Shown here: positions 1 to 6,595 of the stretch, in pieces
Layout of the letters: every line of letters starts with the position of its first letter
Numbering within the stretch: position 1 is the stretch's first letter
From: Desulfobulbus sp.
Lineage (GTDB): Bacteria > Desulfobacterota > Desulfobulbia > Desulfobulbales > Desulfobulbaceae
DNA length: 8,927 nt
NCBI GenBank assembly: GCA_030602145.1
Contig: JAUWAH010000065.1
Span: forward strand, 1 to 8,927
Direction: 5' to 3'
Notes under the pieces: model-generated
Told to the model about the DNA's origin: nothing
The model's database searches: none
Seen by the model: only the letters and a program-made list of their open reading frames with translations
Made by a program: the position numbers and the translations under genes

Positions 1-46
1 TCCCTTCGTAGAGGGTCTTCATCCAGGCGGGATCGGTTCGTTGCAT
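1..46 (-). CDS. N-terminal fragment of an unidentified gene, cut by the left window edge
   Basis: An ATG on the minus strand (46-44) opens a frame that stays open to the window edge and gives 15 residues, MQRTDPAWMKTLYEG. It lies 10 nt after the stop of the penicillin-binding protein gene on the same strand. A GAGGGG purine run (complement of 49-54) sits just ahead of the ATG, so it looks like the next gene of the same operon. The spacing to the ATG is short (2 nt from the full run, 4 nt from GAGG). Fifteen residues are too few to name a family, and no function is proposed. Confidence 0.45.
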   Translation of the reverse strand, partial: MQRTDPAWMKTLYEG

Positions 47-56
47 GGCCCCTCGC

Positions 57-1964
57 TCAGTTGACGGCATCAAGCATGAATTGTTTCCACACCGGGGCCG
101 CCGCCTGGCCCCCGGTTTCACCGGCACCGAGCGAGGTGTCACGGTCGTGGCCGATCCAGACGCCGGTGGTCAGATCACCGGCTGAGCCGATGAACCAGGC
201 GTCGAAGTGGTTGTCGGTGGTGCCGGTCTTGCCGCTGGCGCCGCGTACGCCGGCGGCGTTACGGCCCGTGCCCCGCTGCACCGCCTGGGCCATGGTGGCC
301 TGGAGCCAGGCGGCGGTCTCCGGCTTGAGCACCTGGCTCCCCGTTGGCTGCGGCCAGGGAGTGAACCATCCGCTCCGGTCGGCGACCCTGGTGATACCCA
401 CCGGTGGACGAAGGATGCCCTGGTTGGCGATGGCGGCGTACGCCGTGGTCAGTTCCAGGAGGGACACCGGCGAGGCACCCAGGGCCAGGGCCAGGTCGGC
501 CTCCAGGGGTGCGGAGATTCCCAGTTTCCGGGCGGTGGCGACAACGGCCTGGGGCCCCACCTGTTGCATCAGTCGGACGGCGACCGTGTTGCTGGAATGG
601 ATCAGGGCCTCGCCCAGGGAGAGGGGCCCGCGGTATTCGTTGTTGAAGTTGCGCGGCTGCCACGGCTTGCCGTTGCCGCCGGTCAGGGTGATCGGCGCAT
701 CCAGGAAAACCGCATCCGGTGGTGTGCCCCGTTCCAGGGCCGTGGCAAAGAGCAGGGGCTTGAAGGCCGAACCGGGCTGCCGGTTGGCCTGCACGGTCCG
801 GTTGAACTGGTTTTCGTTGAAATCGGTCCCGCCGATCATCGCCCGGATGCGGCCGCCGCCATCCAGGGCCACCAGGGCGCCCTGGGGCGACGGGTCGCCG
901 GGATGGCGGCCGCTCACCCTGGCGACTCCCGCCTGCACGGCCCTGGCCGCCTCCTCCTGGATTCGGCCGTCGACGGTGGTGGCAACGCTCAGGCCCTTCT
1001 CATGGAGGTCGGCCTCCTTGTAGACGGTGAGCAGTTGGCTGCGGATATAGAGGGCGAAATAGCCGTTGAGCGATCTGCGCCAGTTGCCGGCCAGCGGCAT
1101 GCCCTGCTCGTAGGCGGAGCGGGCCTCCTCGCCGGTGATGATGGAGTCCTCGGCCATGCGGTTGAGGACGTACCGTTGCCGGGCGCGGGCCGCCTCGGGC
1201 TGCTTGAGGGGCGAGTAATTGCTGGGCGATTGGGGCAGCCCGGCCAGGAGAGCGATCTCGCCCAGGCTGAGTTGGCTGGCCTTTTTGTTGAAATAGGTGC
1301 GGGCCGCGGCCTCGACCCCATACGCTCCCTCCCCGAGGTAGATTTCGTTGAGGTAGATGAACAGGATCTCTTCCTTGGTCAGCAACCGTTCCAGCCGGAA
1401 GGCGAGGACCGCCTCGGCCATCTTGCGCAGATAACTTTTTTCCTTGTTGAGCAGCAGGGCCCGGGTAACCTGCTGGGTGATGGTGGAGCCGCCCTGGCTG
1501 CGGCGGCCGGTACGGAGATTGTTGACGGCGGCACGGACGATGGACCAGCCGTCGAGCCCTTCGTGCGCCCAGAAACGGCTGTCCTCGGCGGCAACAAAGG
1601 CTCGGGGCAGGAGCGGCGGCAGGCTGGCATAGGGGACGATGACGCGGAACTCCCTGGCAATGGCGTCGATGGGGCGGTTGGTCCGGTCGAGGATCAGGGT
1701 GGCCACCTGGGGTCGGTAGTCGTCCACCGAGCGGATGTCGGGCAGGGACATGAACCAGGCCAGAACCGTGCCGATCAACAAACTGACCACCCCGCCGATG
1801 GTGAGCACCAACCGGCACAGATGGCGGTCGTCCAGGACCCAGCCGCGAAAGGGCGGCGGCTCCGGGGAGGGTTGCGGGGGCGGCGAGGGTTTGGTGGACA
1901 AGAGCACGAGGAAACGGTACTGTTGGCTTCGCTGGCGTCCGGCGCGATCCCGACGACCGCGCAC
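57..1964 (-). CDS. Class A penicillin-binding protein (PBP1A-type glycosyltransferase/transpeptidase)
   Basis: This bifunctional cell-wall enzyme polymerises lipid II into glycan strands and cross-links stem peptides on the periplasmic face of the inner membrane. The 635-aa product has a cytoplasmic basic and proline-rich tail (about 1-50), one signal-anchor helix (about 52-74), a GT51 domain (about 95-260) and a transpeptidase domain (about 360-630). GT51 motifs are visible: EDSRFWAHEG with catalytic Glu127, GGSTITQQ at 158-165, RKMAE at 180-184 and the KEEILFIYLN motif at 197-206. The transpeptidase triad is complete: SAFK with nucleophile Ser399, SSN at 457-459 and KTG at 579-581. It is shorter than the roughly 800-850 aa of enterobacterial PBP1a/1b, and I see no room for an inserted OB-fold-like domain. 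The start is a GTG, the first possible start after an in-frame stop at 1974-1976. A second GTG at residue 20 (1907-1905) is possible, and neither has a clear Shine-Dalgarno. The family call is firm; orthology to mrcA or another named gene is not established. Confidence 0.95.
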   Translation of the reverse strand: MRGRRDRAGRQRSQQYRFLVLLSTKPSPPPQPSPEPPPFRGWVLDDRHLCRLVLTIGGVVSLLIGTVLAWFMSLPDIRSVDDYRPQVATLILDRTNRPIDAIAREFRVIVPYASLPPLLPRAFVAAEDSRFWAHEGLDGWSIVRAAVNNLRTGRRSQGGSTITQQVTRALLLNKEKSYLRKMAEAVLAFRLERLLTKEEILFIYLNEIYLGEGAYGVEAAARTYFNKKASQLSLGEIALLAGLPQSPSNYSPLKQPEAARARQRYVLNRMAEDSIITGEEARSAYEQGMPLAGNWRRSLNGYFALYIRSQLLTVYKEADLHEKGLSVATTVDGRIQEEAARAVQAGVARVSGRHPGDPSPQGALVALDGGGRIRAMIGGTDFNENQFNRTVQANRQPGSAFKPLLFATALERGTPPDAVFLDAPITLTGGNGKPWQPRNFNNEYRGPLSLGEALIHSSNTVAVRLMQQVGPQAVVATARKLGISAPLEADLALALGASPVSLLELTTAYAAIANQGILRPPVGITRVADRSGWFTPWPQPTGSQVLKPETAAWLQATMAQAVQRGTGRNAAGVRGASGKTGTTDNHFDAWFIGSAGDLTTGVWIGHDRDTSLGAGETGGQAAAPVWKQFMLDAVN

Positions 1965-2036
1965 CCCGCCGGTTCACCGGTGTTACCATGATTTGACGAT
2001 TTCGGCACCGTTAAAGCAACCAGTACGGTTTCTCCC
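1965..2036. promoter_or_regulatory. Divergent intergenic region between the PBP gene and mutL
   Basis: These 72 bp separate two divergently oriented starts, so promoters for both must lie here or inside the neighbouring 5' ends. For the PBP gene a weak sigma-70-like pair reads TTGCTT (complement of 2014-2019), a 17-bp spacer, then TCAAAT (complement of 1991-1996), matching consensus at 3/6 and 4/6 positions. For mutL, TTGACG (1993-1998) resembles a -35, but no good -10 sits at the right distance. An 8-bp perfect palindrome CACCGGTG lies at 1975-1982. None of this is strong; the region is certain, the sites are not. Confidence 0.3.
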
Positions 2037-3878
2037 TTGTCGCGAATACGGATTCTTTCAGAACAGTTAGCCAACCAGATCGCCGCCGGCGAGGTGGTGG
2101 AACGGCCTGCCTCGGTGATCAAGGAGCTGGTGGAGAACAGCTTGGACGCCGGGGCCGGACGGATCGACATCCACGTCGAGGGCAGCGGTTCGGTCCTGCT
2201 GCGGGTGGCGGACAACGGCGGCGGCATGGACGGCGACGATGTCCTCCTCTGCCTGGAGCGGCATGCCACCTCCAAGATCAGGGAAGAGAGCCAGTTGGCG
2301 GCCATCGCCACCCTTGGCTTTCGCGGCGAGGCCATTCCCAGCATCGCCTCGGTTTCCTGGATGACCATCCTCTCCAGGCCGCACGACCAGGAACTGGGGA
2401 CCCGGGCCGAGGTCCGCTACGGCACCCTCCGGGGCGTCCATCAGGACGGCTGCGCACGGGGAACGGTGATCGAGGTCCGCCACCTGTTCGGCAACATGCC
2501 GGCCCGAAAAAAATTCCTCAAATCGAGCCGCACCGAACTGCACCATATCGAGGAGGTGGTCAGGAACCAGGCCCTGGCCCACCCGGCCGTTGGCTTCACC
2601 CTCCACATCGACGGCCGGACAAGCATCGATTTCCCCCCCGACGCCGACCTGGAGCAACGGGTACGCGATGTCTTCCGACTGCATGGCCGCCTGCTGCCCC
2701 TGGGGATCGACACTGCCGATCCGGCCGGGGAGCTGCGGCTGGAGGGCTTCCTGCTGCCGCCGGAAACGGCGCAGACGGCAAACCTTCGGCTGCGCATCCT
2801 GGTCAACGGCCGGCCCGTGCAGGACGCGATGATCCGCCATGCGGTGATCGAGGGGATGCAGGGTTTCCTGATGAAGGGGTATCAGCCGGCCGGAGCCCTG
2901 TTGCTGACCGTTGCCCCCGACCAGGTGGATGTCAATGTCCACCCGGCCAAGCGCGAGATCCGCTTTCGGCGGGGGGAGGTGGTCCACCGCTTCATCGCCC
3001 AGCGGGTGCGCGCCGCCCTGGAGGGGCATCAGCAAACATTGCGGCAAAGCCTGTTCACCGCCTCACCCGGGCCATCGGGCGGGACACACGGACAGGACGA
3101 TGTCCGCTCCGCCACTGCCGTGGCCTTGCTGAAGACCGCCGAGCCCAGGGATGCGCAGTCAACTTTGCCCATGACGGCATCGTCCGCGCCCCGGCCATCG
3201 TCCCCTCCGCCCCGTTCCATGCCCTTCACCGAGCCGGACCGGACGATGGAGGTGCCGGCACCCTCTGCCGAGGGAGGCGGACTCTATGGTGGCCTGACCC
3301 TGATCGGCCAGTTGTTCGCCCTCTACCTGCTTTGCGAAAAGGACGGCCAGTTCATCGTCATCGACCAGCATGCCGCCCACGAGCGGCTCCTCTACGGTCA
3401 ACTGCTCCAGGGCTACCTGGAAACCCGCATGCCGCAGCAGACCCTTCTCTTCCCGGTGACGGTCGAGTTGAGCCCGGCACAGGCCGACACCCTGGAAAAA
3501 CTTCCCGACCAGTTGGCGGCCCTGGGGTTGGCGGTGGCACCCTTTGGCGATGCCACCGCTGTGATCAAGGCGGTGCCGGCCCTGGTCAGCCAGATCGATT
3601 CCGGCGCCCTGCTCCGGGAAATCCTCGACGCGCTCAGGAGCGCCCCGGCCCGAGAAACCGGCCGGCCCGTCCCCCGGACGATAGACGACCTGCTGGCCTC
3701 CATGGCCTGCAAGGCGGCGGTCAAGGCGGGCAACCGGCTCCAGCCGGTGGAGATGCTCAAGCTGCTCGCCCAGATGGAGGCCAGTCCGGTGTTTTCCCAT
3801 TGCCCCCATGGCCGACCGGTGCTCAAAACCTTTTCCGCCGGCGAAGTGGAACGGTGGTTCCACCGCCACGGCGGCTGA
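2037..3878 (+). CDS. mutL: DNA mismatch repair protein MutL
   Basis: MutL links MutS mismatch recognition to strand nicking or removal. The 613-aa product has the GHKL ATPase N-terminus (about 1-330), with the family-typical opening LANQIAAGEVVERPAS, the KELVENSLDAGA motif (catalytic Glu30 and Asn34 by alignment to E. coli Glu29/Asn33), DNGGGM at 59-64 and GFRGEA at 94-99. A variable Pro/Ser-rich linker (about 340-415) leads to the C-terminal dimerisation/endonuclease domain (about 416-613). That domain carries DQHAAHER at 443-450, ACK at 557-559 and CPHGRP at 589-594. The endonuclease motif DQHA(X)2E(X)4E is imperfect: Gly454 stands where the second Glu is expected. The start is TTG at 2037, chosen because it gives exactly the conserved MutL N-terminus; no Shine-Dalgarno is obvious. 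No mutS is nearby. It is the first gene of a likely mutL, P-loop, ychJ unit. Confidence 0.97.
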   Translation: MSRIRILSEQLANQIAAGEVVERPASVIKELVENSLDAGAGRIDIHVEGSGSVLLRVADNGGGMDGDDVLLCLERHATSKIREESQLAAIATLGFRGEAIPSIASVSWMTILSRPHDQELGTRAEVRYGTLRGVHQDGCARGTVIEVRHLFGNMPARKKFLKSSRTELHHIEEVVRNQALAHPAVGFTLHIDGRTSIDFPPDADLEQRVRDVFRLHGRLLPLGIDTADPAGELRLEGFLLPPETAQTANLRLRILVNGRPVQDAMIRHAVIEGMQGFLMKGYQPAGALLLTVAPDQVDVNVHPAKREIRFRRGEVVHRFIAQRVRAALEGHQQTLRQSLFTASPGPSGGTHGQDDVRSATAVALLKTAEPRDAQSTLPMTASSAPRPSSPPPRSMPFTEPDRTMEVPAPSAEGGGLYGGLTLIGQLFALYLLCEKDGQFIVIDQHAAHERLLYGQLLQGYLETRMPQQTLLFPVTVELSPAQADTLEKLPDQLAALGLAVAPFGDATAVIKAVPALVSQIDSGALLREILDALRSAPARETGRPVPRTIDDLLASMACKAAVKAGNRLQPVEMLKLLAQMEASPVFSHCPHGRPVLKTFSAGEVERWFHRHGG

Positions 3879-3911
3879 ACCGGGAACGTCTGCACAGGTC
3901 CGATTAGAGCC

Positions 3912-4619
3912 ATGCCACCCATTCTCATCACCCCGCCGCCTTTGCTGCTGATCCTGGGAACCGATTTGGCGGGCAAGGACCACTTCGCCAACGTGGTGAT
4001 CGATGCCGCCGAATCGACCGGCATCAAGGTCGAGCGGCGGCGCGGTGCCCTCAGCGGCCGGCCTGACCGGCTGCGGACCTCGGAGGGGAAGGGGGGCCTG
4101 CTCTTGCTGATCGAGCGCCTTTTTCTTGCCACCTTGCCGCTGCATGCACCACTGCTCCCGTTTGTGGCCGCCTGCCTGATCCTGCTCGATCTCCGCCGTT
4201 TTCGACGATCACCCGATCGATGCGTCGTGGTGGTCAGCCATACCGGACTCAGGCTGTTGGCCGTTGGCCTTGGCCATCGCTTCGACCGTATCGAGGCGAT
4301 TCGACTGCCGGCGATGGTGGATCGAGTTCTTCGTGCGATTGTTCCGACCACCGGTGCCCGGGTAATGGTCCTCGATATCGCCCATCGGGTTAGGGAGGCC
4401 AGAATGGCCAAGCGGGTCAAACGAGGCACCGTCGACCATTTCGATCGCTATATGGCCAAACACCCCATGCGCTCCGAACGGATCGAGTCCTTCCTGGTGT
4501 GGCTCGGCGAGACCTATTTGGGAGCGTTGTGCATCGAAAACAATGATCTGAGCGACGATGCCTTGCTGGCCTTGTTGGCCGCTGGAAGCACCAAAGGCAC
4601 CCCATCGGGCGAACCATGA
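3912..4619 (+). CDS. P-loop protein of uncertain function, thymidylate-kinase-like and degenerate
   Basis: I do not recognise a characterised orthologue of this 235-aa protein. A first beta strand (LLLILG, 11-16) runs into a P-loop-like GTDLAGKDH at 16-24, resembling the GTDGSGKST of thymidylate kinases but with Asp23 in place of Ser/Thr. DRCVVVVSH (102-110) lies where such kinases carry the strand with the DR motif. [18 protein letters not shown] (151-168) resembles their LDV-x-P-EVAL-R-R segment, and HFDRY (176-180) followed by a helix and a late strand resembles the C-terminal part of the fold. A very hydrophobic stretch (about 62-93) is unusual for a soluble kinase. The ATG lies 33 nt after mutL behind only a weak AGAG. 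Its stop overlaps the ychJ start (ATGA), so translation is probably coupled. Parts of the gene look richer in CGA and GAT codons than its neighbours. A P-loop/nucleotide-kinase fold is likely; catalytic activity is doubtful. Confidence 0.72.
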   Translation: MPPILITPPPLLLILGTDLAGKDHFANVVIDAAESTGIKVERRRGALSGRPDRLRTSEGKGGLLLLIERLFLATLPLHAPLLPFVAACLILLDLRRFRRSPDRCVVVVSHTGLRLLAVGLGHRFDRIEAIRLPAMVDRVLRAIVPTTGARVMVLDIAHRVREARMAKRVKRGTVDHFDRYMAKHPMRSERIESFLVWLGETYLGALCIENNDLSDDALLALLAAGSTKGTPSGEP

Positions 4620-5095
4620 TCGTAGGGCAGGATTCCTGTCCCTGCGGTTCCGGGGCACGGTACGATCAGTGCTGCCAGCCGTACCTCGCCGATAGGGCGC
4701 AGTCGCCGACCGCCGTCGCCCTGATGCGTTCCCGCTACACCGCCTATGTGGTCGGCAACCACGGTTACCTCCTCCGCACCTGGCACCCCTCCACCCGGCC
4801 ACCCACCCTCGACCTGACCGGCCAGCCCCCCTGGTGCCGTCTGGATATCCTGCGCACCGAAGAGGGGCGGCAGGGCGACGACCGTGGCCTGGTCGAATTC
4901 GTGGCCACGGCGCGGGCGGGCAGGCAGGTCCGGAGGTTGCGGGAGATCAGCCGCTTTGTCCGGGAGGCGGGGCGGTGGCTGTATGTCGCCGGGGATCTGG
5001 TCGAAGACCCGGCCTTCGCCGCCGGTTCCGTCGGCCGCAACGATCCCTGCCCCTGCACCAGCGGCAGGAAGTTCAAGAAGTGCTGCGGTCGCTGA
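4616..5095 (+). CDS. ychJ: YchJ-family protein with SEC-C motifs at both ends
   Basis: The 159-aa protein has the typical YchJ (UPF0225) architecture. An N-terminal SEC-C zinc-binding motif (CPCGSG at 8-13 with CC at 19-20) is followed by a central NTF2-like domain beginning [14 protein letters not shown] (31-44). A C-terminal SEC-C motif (NDPCPC at 142-147, CC at 156-157) closes the protein. The SEC-C motif is also found at the C-terminus of SecA, where it binds zinc and SecB/ribosome partners. The role of YchJ itself is not established, so a chaperone or secretion link is only inference. The length matches the family. The ATG overlaps the preceding TGA by 4 nt, implying coupling to the P-loop gene. 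It converges on the Fe-S gene with 22 nt between stop codons. The family call is firm. Confidence 0.93.
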   Translation: MIVGQDSCPCGSGARYDQCCQPYLADRAQSPTAVALMRSRYTAYVVGNHGYLLRTWHPSTRPPTLDLTGQPPWCRLDILRTEEGRQGDDRGLVEFVATARAGRQVRRLREISRFVREAGRWLYVAGDLVEDPAFAAGSVGRNDPCPCTSGRKFKKCCGR

Positions 5096-5117
5096 ACAAT
5101 CGACCGGGCAATCCGGC

Positions 5118-6419
5118 CTAGACGGGAAGGGTGTCGCCGCCGGCCCTTCGCAGGGCGGCGAGAAAACGGGACCGCAGCATGTCTCCCAGAAGGGCCTGTT
5201 TGACCGGCGGCAGGCGGAGAAAGCCGCCGACCACGGCCCGCATGAAGGACTGGGTGCGGCTGGCTGGGTTGTCGAACAGCAGGGTGTGCAGGGTGTCCCG
5301 CTCCAGGGCCTGGAGCATGACCCGCTCGAAGGTGTCGGCGGGGTGCAGGACCCGTTGCGGCCGCTTGTCCAGACGCAGGGCGCCGGTGGGGCAGGCCAGG
5401 GCGCAGACGCCGCAGCCCAGGCAGTGACCGTCGATCCGGGCGGTGGCGGTGGCGGTGGTCGTGCCTTGCCGATCCGAGGATGTCCCGTCGATCATCCGGA
5501 CGCCATTCACCGGGCAGGCTTTGGCGCACCGGCCGCAGCCGGTGCACAGGGATGATTCCACCCGGGCGATGCAGGTCGAGGTGACCAGCACGCCGGTGTA
5601 GCCGGTTTCCCGGATGCCAAGCAACAGGTTGCAGCAGCAGCCGCAGCAGTGGCAGATGAAGCCTGGATCCTGGCGGACGTTGTCCGTGGAAAGGGTCAGG
5701 CCGAGATCGCGGGACCTGGCCAGGATATCGAGCATCCGCTGTTTGTCGATGGGTTCGGCGAATCCGTGACGGACCAGGAAGCGGGCGCCGTTGCCCATGG
5801 AGGTGCAGGTGGCCATGGGGGCGCGGCAGGGTGCATGGCCGAGGTGATGCTTTTCATGGCGGCAGGAACAGAGGCCAAGGGCGAACTCGCTGTGGGCATC
5901 GATCAGGGCCCGGGCCTTTTCGTGGTCGAGAATCTCGACCCGGTCGGCCAGCGCCTCCTCGTGGGGCAGGGCTCGCATGATCGACACCTGCTGGCCGTCG
6001 CCGAAATTGGCTGCTAAAAATTCCCTCTCTCCGAACATATAGGCTTCGAACAACTCGGCCCACCGTTGCTGCGGCAGGTCGGGGCCGGTGCGCATCATGG
6101 TGAATTCGAAAAAGCCGATCACCAGCGGGCTGACCATGTAGAGGTAGTCCGTGCCGTCCCAGAGATCGACCACCAACCCCTTGTCGCAGAGGGAGTCGAG
6201 CCTGGGCAGCAGCCGTCCCGCCTCCTCCCCGGTCAAGCCGGCGATCCGGGTGAGCGAGGACGGCCGATAGGGCAGGCGGACGATCAATTCCGCCTCGTCC
6301 GGGGTGTAGAGCATGGTGACCAGCTCATGGAAAACCGGTGTCCAGGGAGTGCGCACCGTCGCCTGATCCAGACGCGTGCCCAACTGTCGGTACAGGTCCT
6401 TGGCCGCTTGATGTCCCAT
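5118..6419 (-). CDS. Double 4Fe-4S ferredoxin-domain protein with winged-helix-like N-terminus and extra cysteine clusters
   Basis: This 433-aa cytoplasmic protein probably senses or transfers electrons through iron-sulfur clusters; its partner is unknown. Residues about 32-110 resemble a winged-helix fold (an LTRIAGLTGEEAGRLLPRLDSLCDKG-type helix-turn-helix region, then a hairpin), as in MarR/ArsR-like domains. A cysteine-rich middle has CSC at 184-186, Cys198, Cys205 and CHCCGCCC at 256-263. Two classical ferredoxin motifs follow: CTGCGRCAKACP (Cys292, 295, 298, 302) and CLGCGVCALACP (Cys333, 336, 339, 343). A helical, Cys-free tail (about 355-433) ends the protein, which has 20 Cys in all and no signal peptide. 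I place the start at ATG 6419-6417 because AGGGGG lies 4 nt upstream. The longer frame to 6563 adds 48 residues of unconserved-looking sequence and is unlikely. It is transcribed divergently from the oxidoreductase gene. The Fe-S domains are certain; the physiological role is not. Confidence 0.9.
   Translation of the reverse strand: MGHQAAKDLYRQLGTRLDQATVRTPWTPVFHELVTMLYTPDEAELIVRLPYRPSSLTRIAGLTGEEAGRLLPRLDSLCDKGLVVDLWDGTDYLYMVSPLVIGFFEFTMMRTGPDLPQQRWAELFEAYMFGEREFLAANFGDGQQVSIMRALPHEEALADRVEILDHEKARALIDAHSEFALGLCSCRHEKHHLGHAPCRAPMATCTSMGNGARFLVRHGFAEPIDKQRMLDILARSRDLGLTLSTDNVRQDPGFICHCCGCCCNLLLGIRETGYTGVLVTSTCIARVESSLCTGCGRCAKACPVNGVRMIDGTSSDRQGTTTATATARIDGHCLGCGVCALACPTGALRLDKRPQRVLHPADTFERVMLQALERDTLHTLLFDNPASRTQSFMRAVVGGFLRLPPVKQALLGDMLRSRFLAALRRAGGDTLPV
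5439..5456. repeat. Short tandem repeat, three GGCGGT units inside the Fe-S gene
   Basis: Three perfect hexamer copies, followed by a further GGT, encode on the minus strand an alternating Ala/Thr stretch (TATATA, part of residues 320-327). It lies in the loop between the two ferredoxin cysteine motifs. The loop probably tolerates length change by replication slippage in units of two residues without losing frame. Confidence 0.6.
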
Positions 6420-6423
6420 GATG

Positions 6424-6429
6424 CCCCCT
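6424..6429 (-). promoter_or_regulatory. Ribosome binding site deciding the Fe-S gene start
   Basis: On the minus strand this reads AGGGGG, with 4 nt to the ATG at 6419. It is the reason to prefer this ATG over the 48-residue longer frame. Confidence 0.6.
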
Positions 6430-6468
6430 GTGATCTGCGGATGGCCGTGTCGATGCCGCCGTCCGAAT

Positions 6469-6492
6469 TCCGCCGGCGAACGGTTTGGCGGA
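6469..6492. repeat. Inverted repeat in the divergent intergenic region
   Basis: TCCGCC (6469-6474) and GGCGGA (6487-6492) are perfect inverted arms separated by 12 nt. The palindrome CGCCGGCG (6471-6478) overlaps the left arm. It could be a regulator operator for either divergent gene. On the plus strand the right arm is followed by an A run rather than a T run, so it is not a standard terminator for plus-strand transcripts. In such GC-rich DNA a chance repeat is quite possible. Confidence 0.25.
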
Positions 6493-6582
6493 GAAAAAAA
6501 CTCTACCCCATTTTGTCCGGCTGTGGAATGATGGAGTGTTATGGCGATGGTCAACATCGTCATCGGGAAAAACCCTTACGTT

Positions 6583-6589
6583 GAGGAGG
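6583..6589 (+). promoter_or_regulatory. Strong ribosome binding site for the oxidoreductase gene
   Basis: GAGGAGG lies 6 nt before the ATG at 6596. It is the clearest Shine-Dalgarno in the window and fixes the start, ruling out the longer TTG-initiated frame from 6485. Confidence 0.85.
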
Positions 6590-6595
6590 CCTGCC

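Larger units (their letters stand above)
6420..6595. promoter_or_regulatory. Divergent intergenic region with weak promoter for the oxidoreductase gene
   Basis: This 176-bp gap lies between the Fe-S gene (minus) and the oxidoreductase gene (plus). Two of the sites in it are listed separately (inverted repeat, ribosome site). A weak sigma-70-like pair on the plus strand reads TTGTCC (6513-6518), an 18-bp spacer and TGTTAT (6537-6542), each matching consensus at 4/6 positions. It would place transcription about 45 nt ahead of the ATG. The section around 6494-6515 is less GC-rich than its surroundings, including a run of seven A (6494-6500), as often seen at promoters. No convincing promoter was found for the minus-strand gene, and no open frame here looks like a small gene. 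Confidence 0.3.

Noticed and set aside
1000..1989. Minus-strand frame with an ATG at 1989 as the true PBP start region
   Set aside because: It is in a different frame from the PBP motifs, and its product is Pro/Arg/His-rich and unlike any family. No frameshift is needed to explain the PBP gene.
207..1991. 594-codon plus-strand open frame opposite the penicillin-binding protein gene
   Set aside because: The minus strand carries every GT51 and transpeptidase motif. The plus-strand product is Gly/Ala/Asp/Gln-rich without domains, as expected of an antisense frame in GC-rich DNA.
3852..3874. Two adjacent inverted repeats (CGGTGG-TT-CCACCG and CCGCC-AC-GGCGG) as a terminator after mutL
   Set aside because: They lie inside the mutL coding sequence and encode the C-terminal residues. 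The loops are too short and no T run follows.
3912..4619. miaA (tRNA dimethylallyltransferase), the frequent neighbour of mutL
   Set aside because: The protein is only 235 aa, its P-loop is GTDLAGKDH rather than GPTxxGKT/S, and the DSxQxY substrate motif of MiaA is absent.
5096..5117. Bidirectional terminator between the convergent ychJ and Fe-S genes
   Set aside because: Only a 4-bp CCGG/CCGG pairing with a 5-nt loop can be drawn, and there is no T tract on either strand. Termination must occur elsewhere or be factor-dependent.
6420..6563. 48-residue N-terminal extension of the Fe-S protein
   Set aside because: The ATG at 6419 has an AGGGGG ribosome site, and the extension would occupy the divergent promoter region with sequence lacking any domain.
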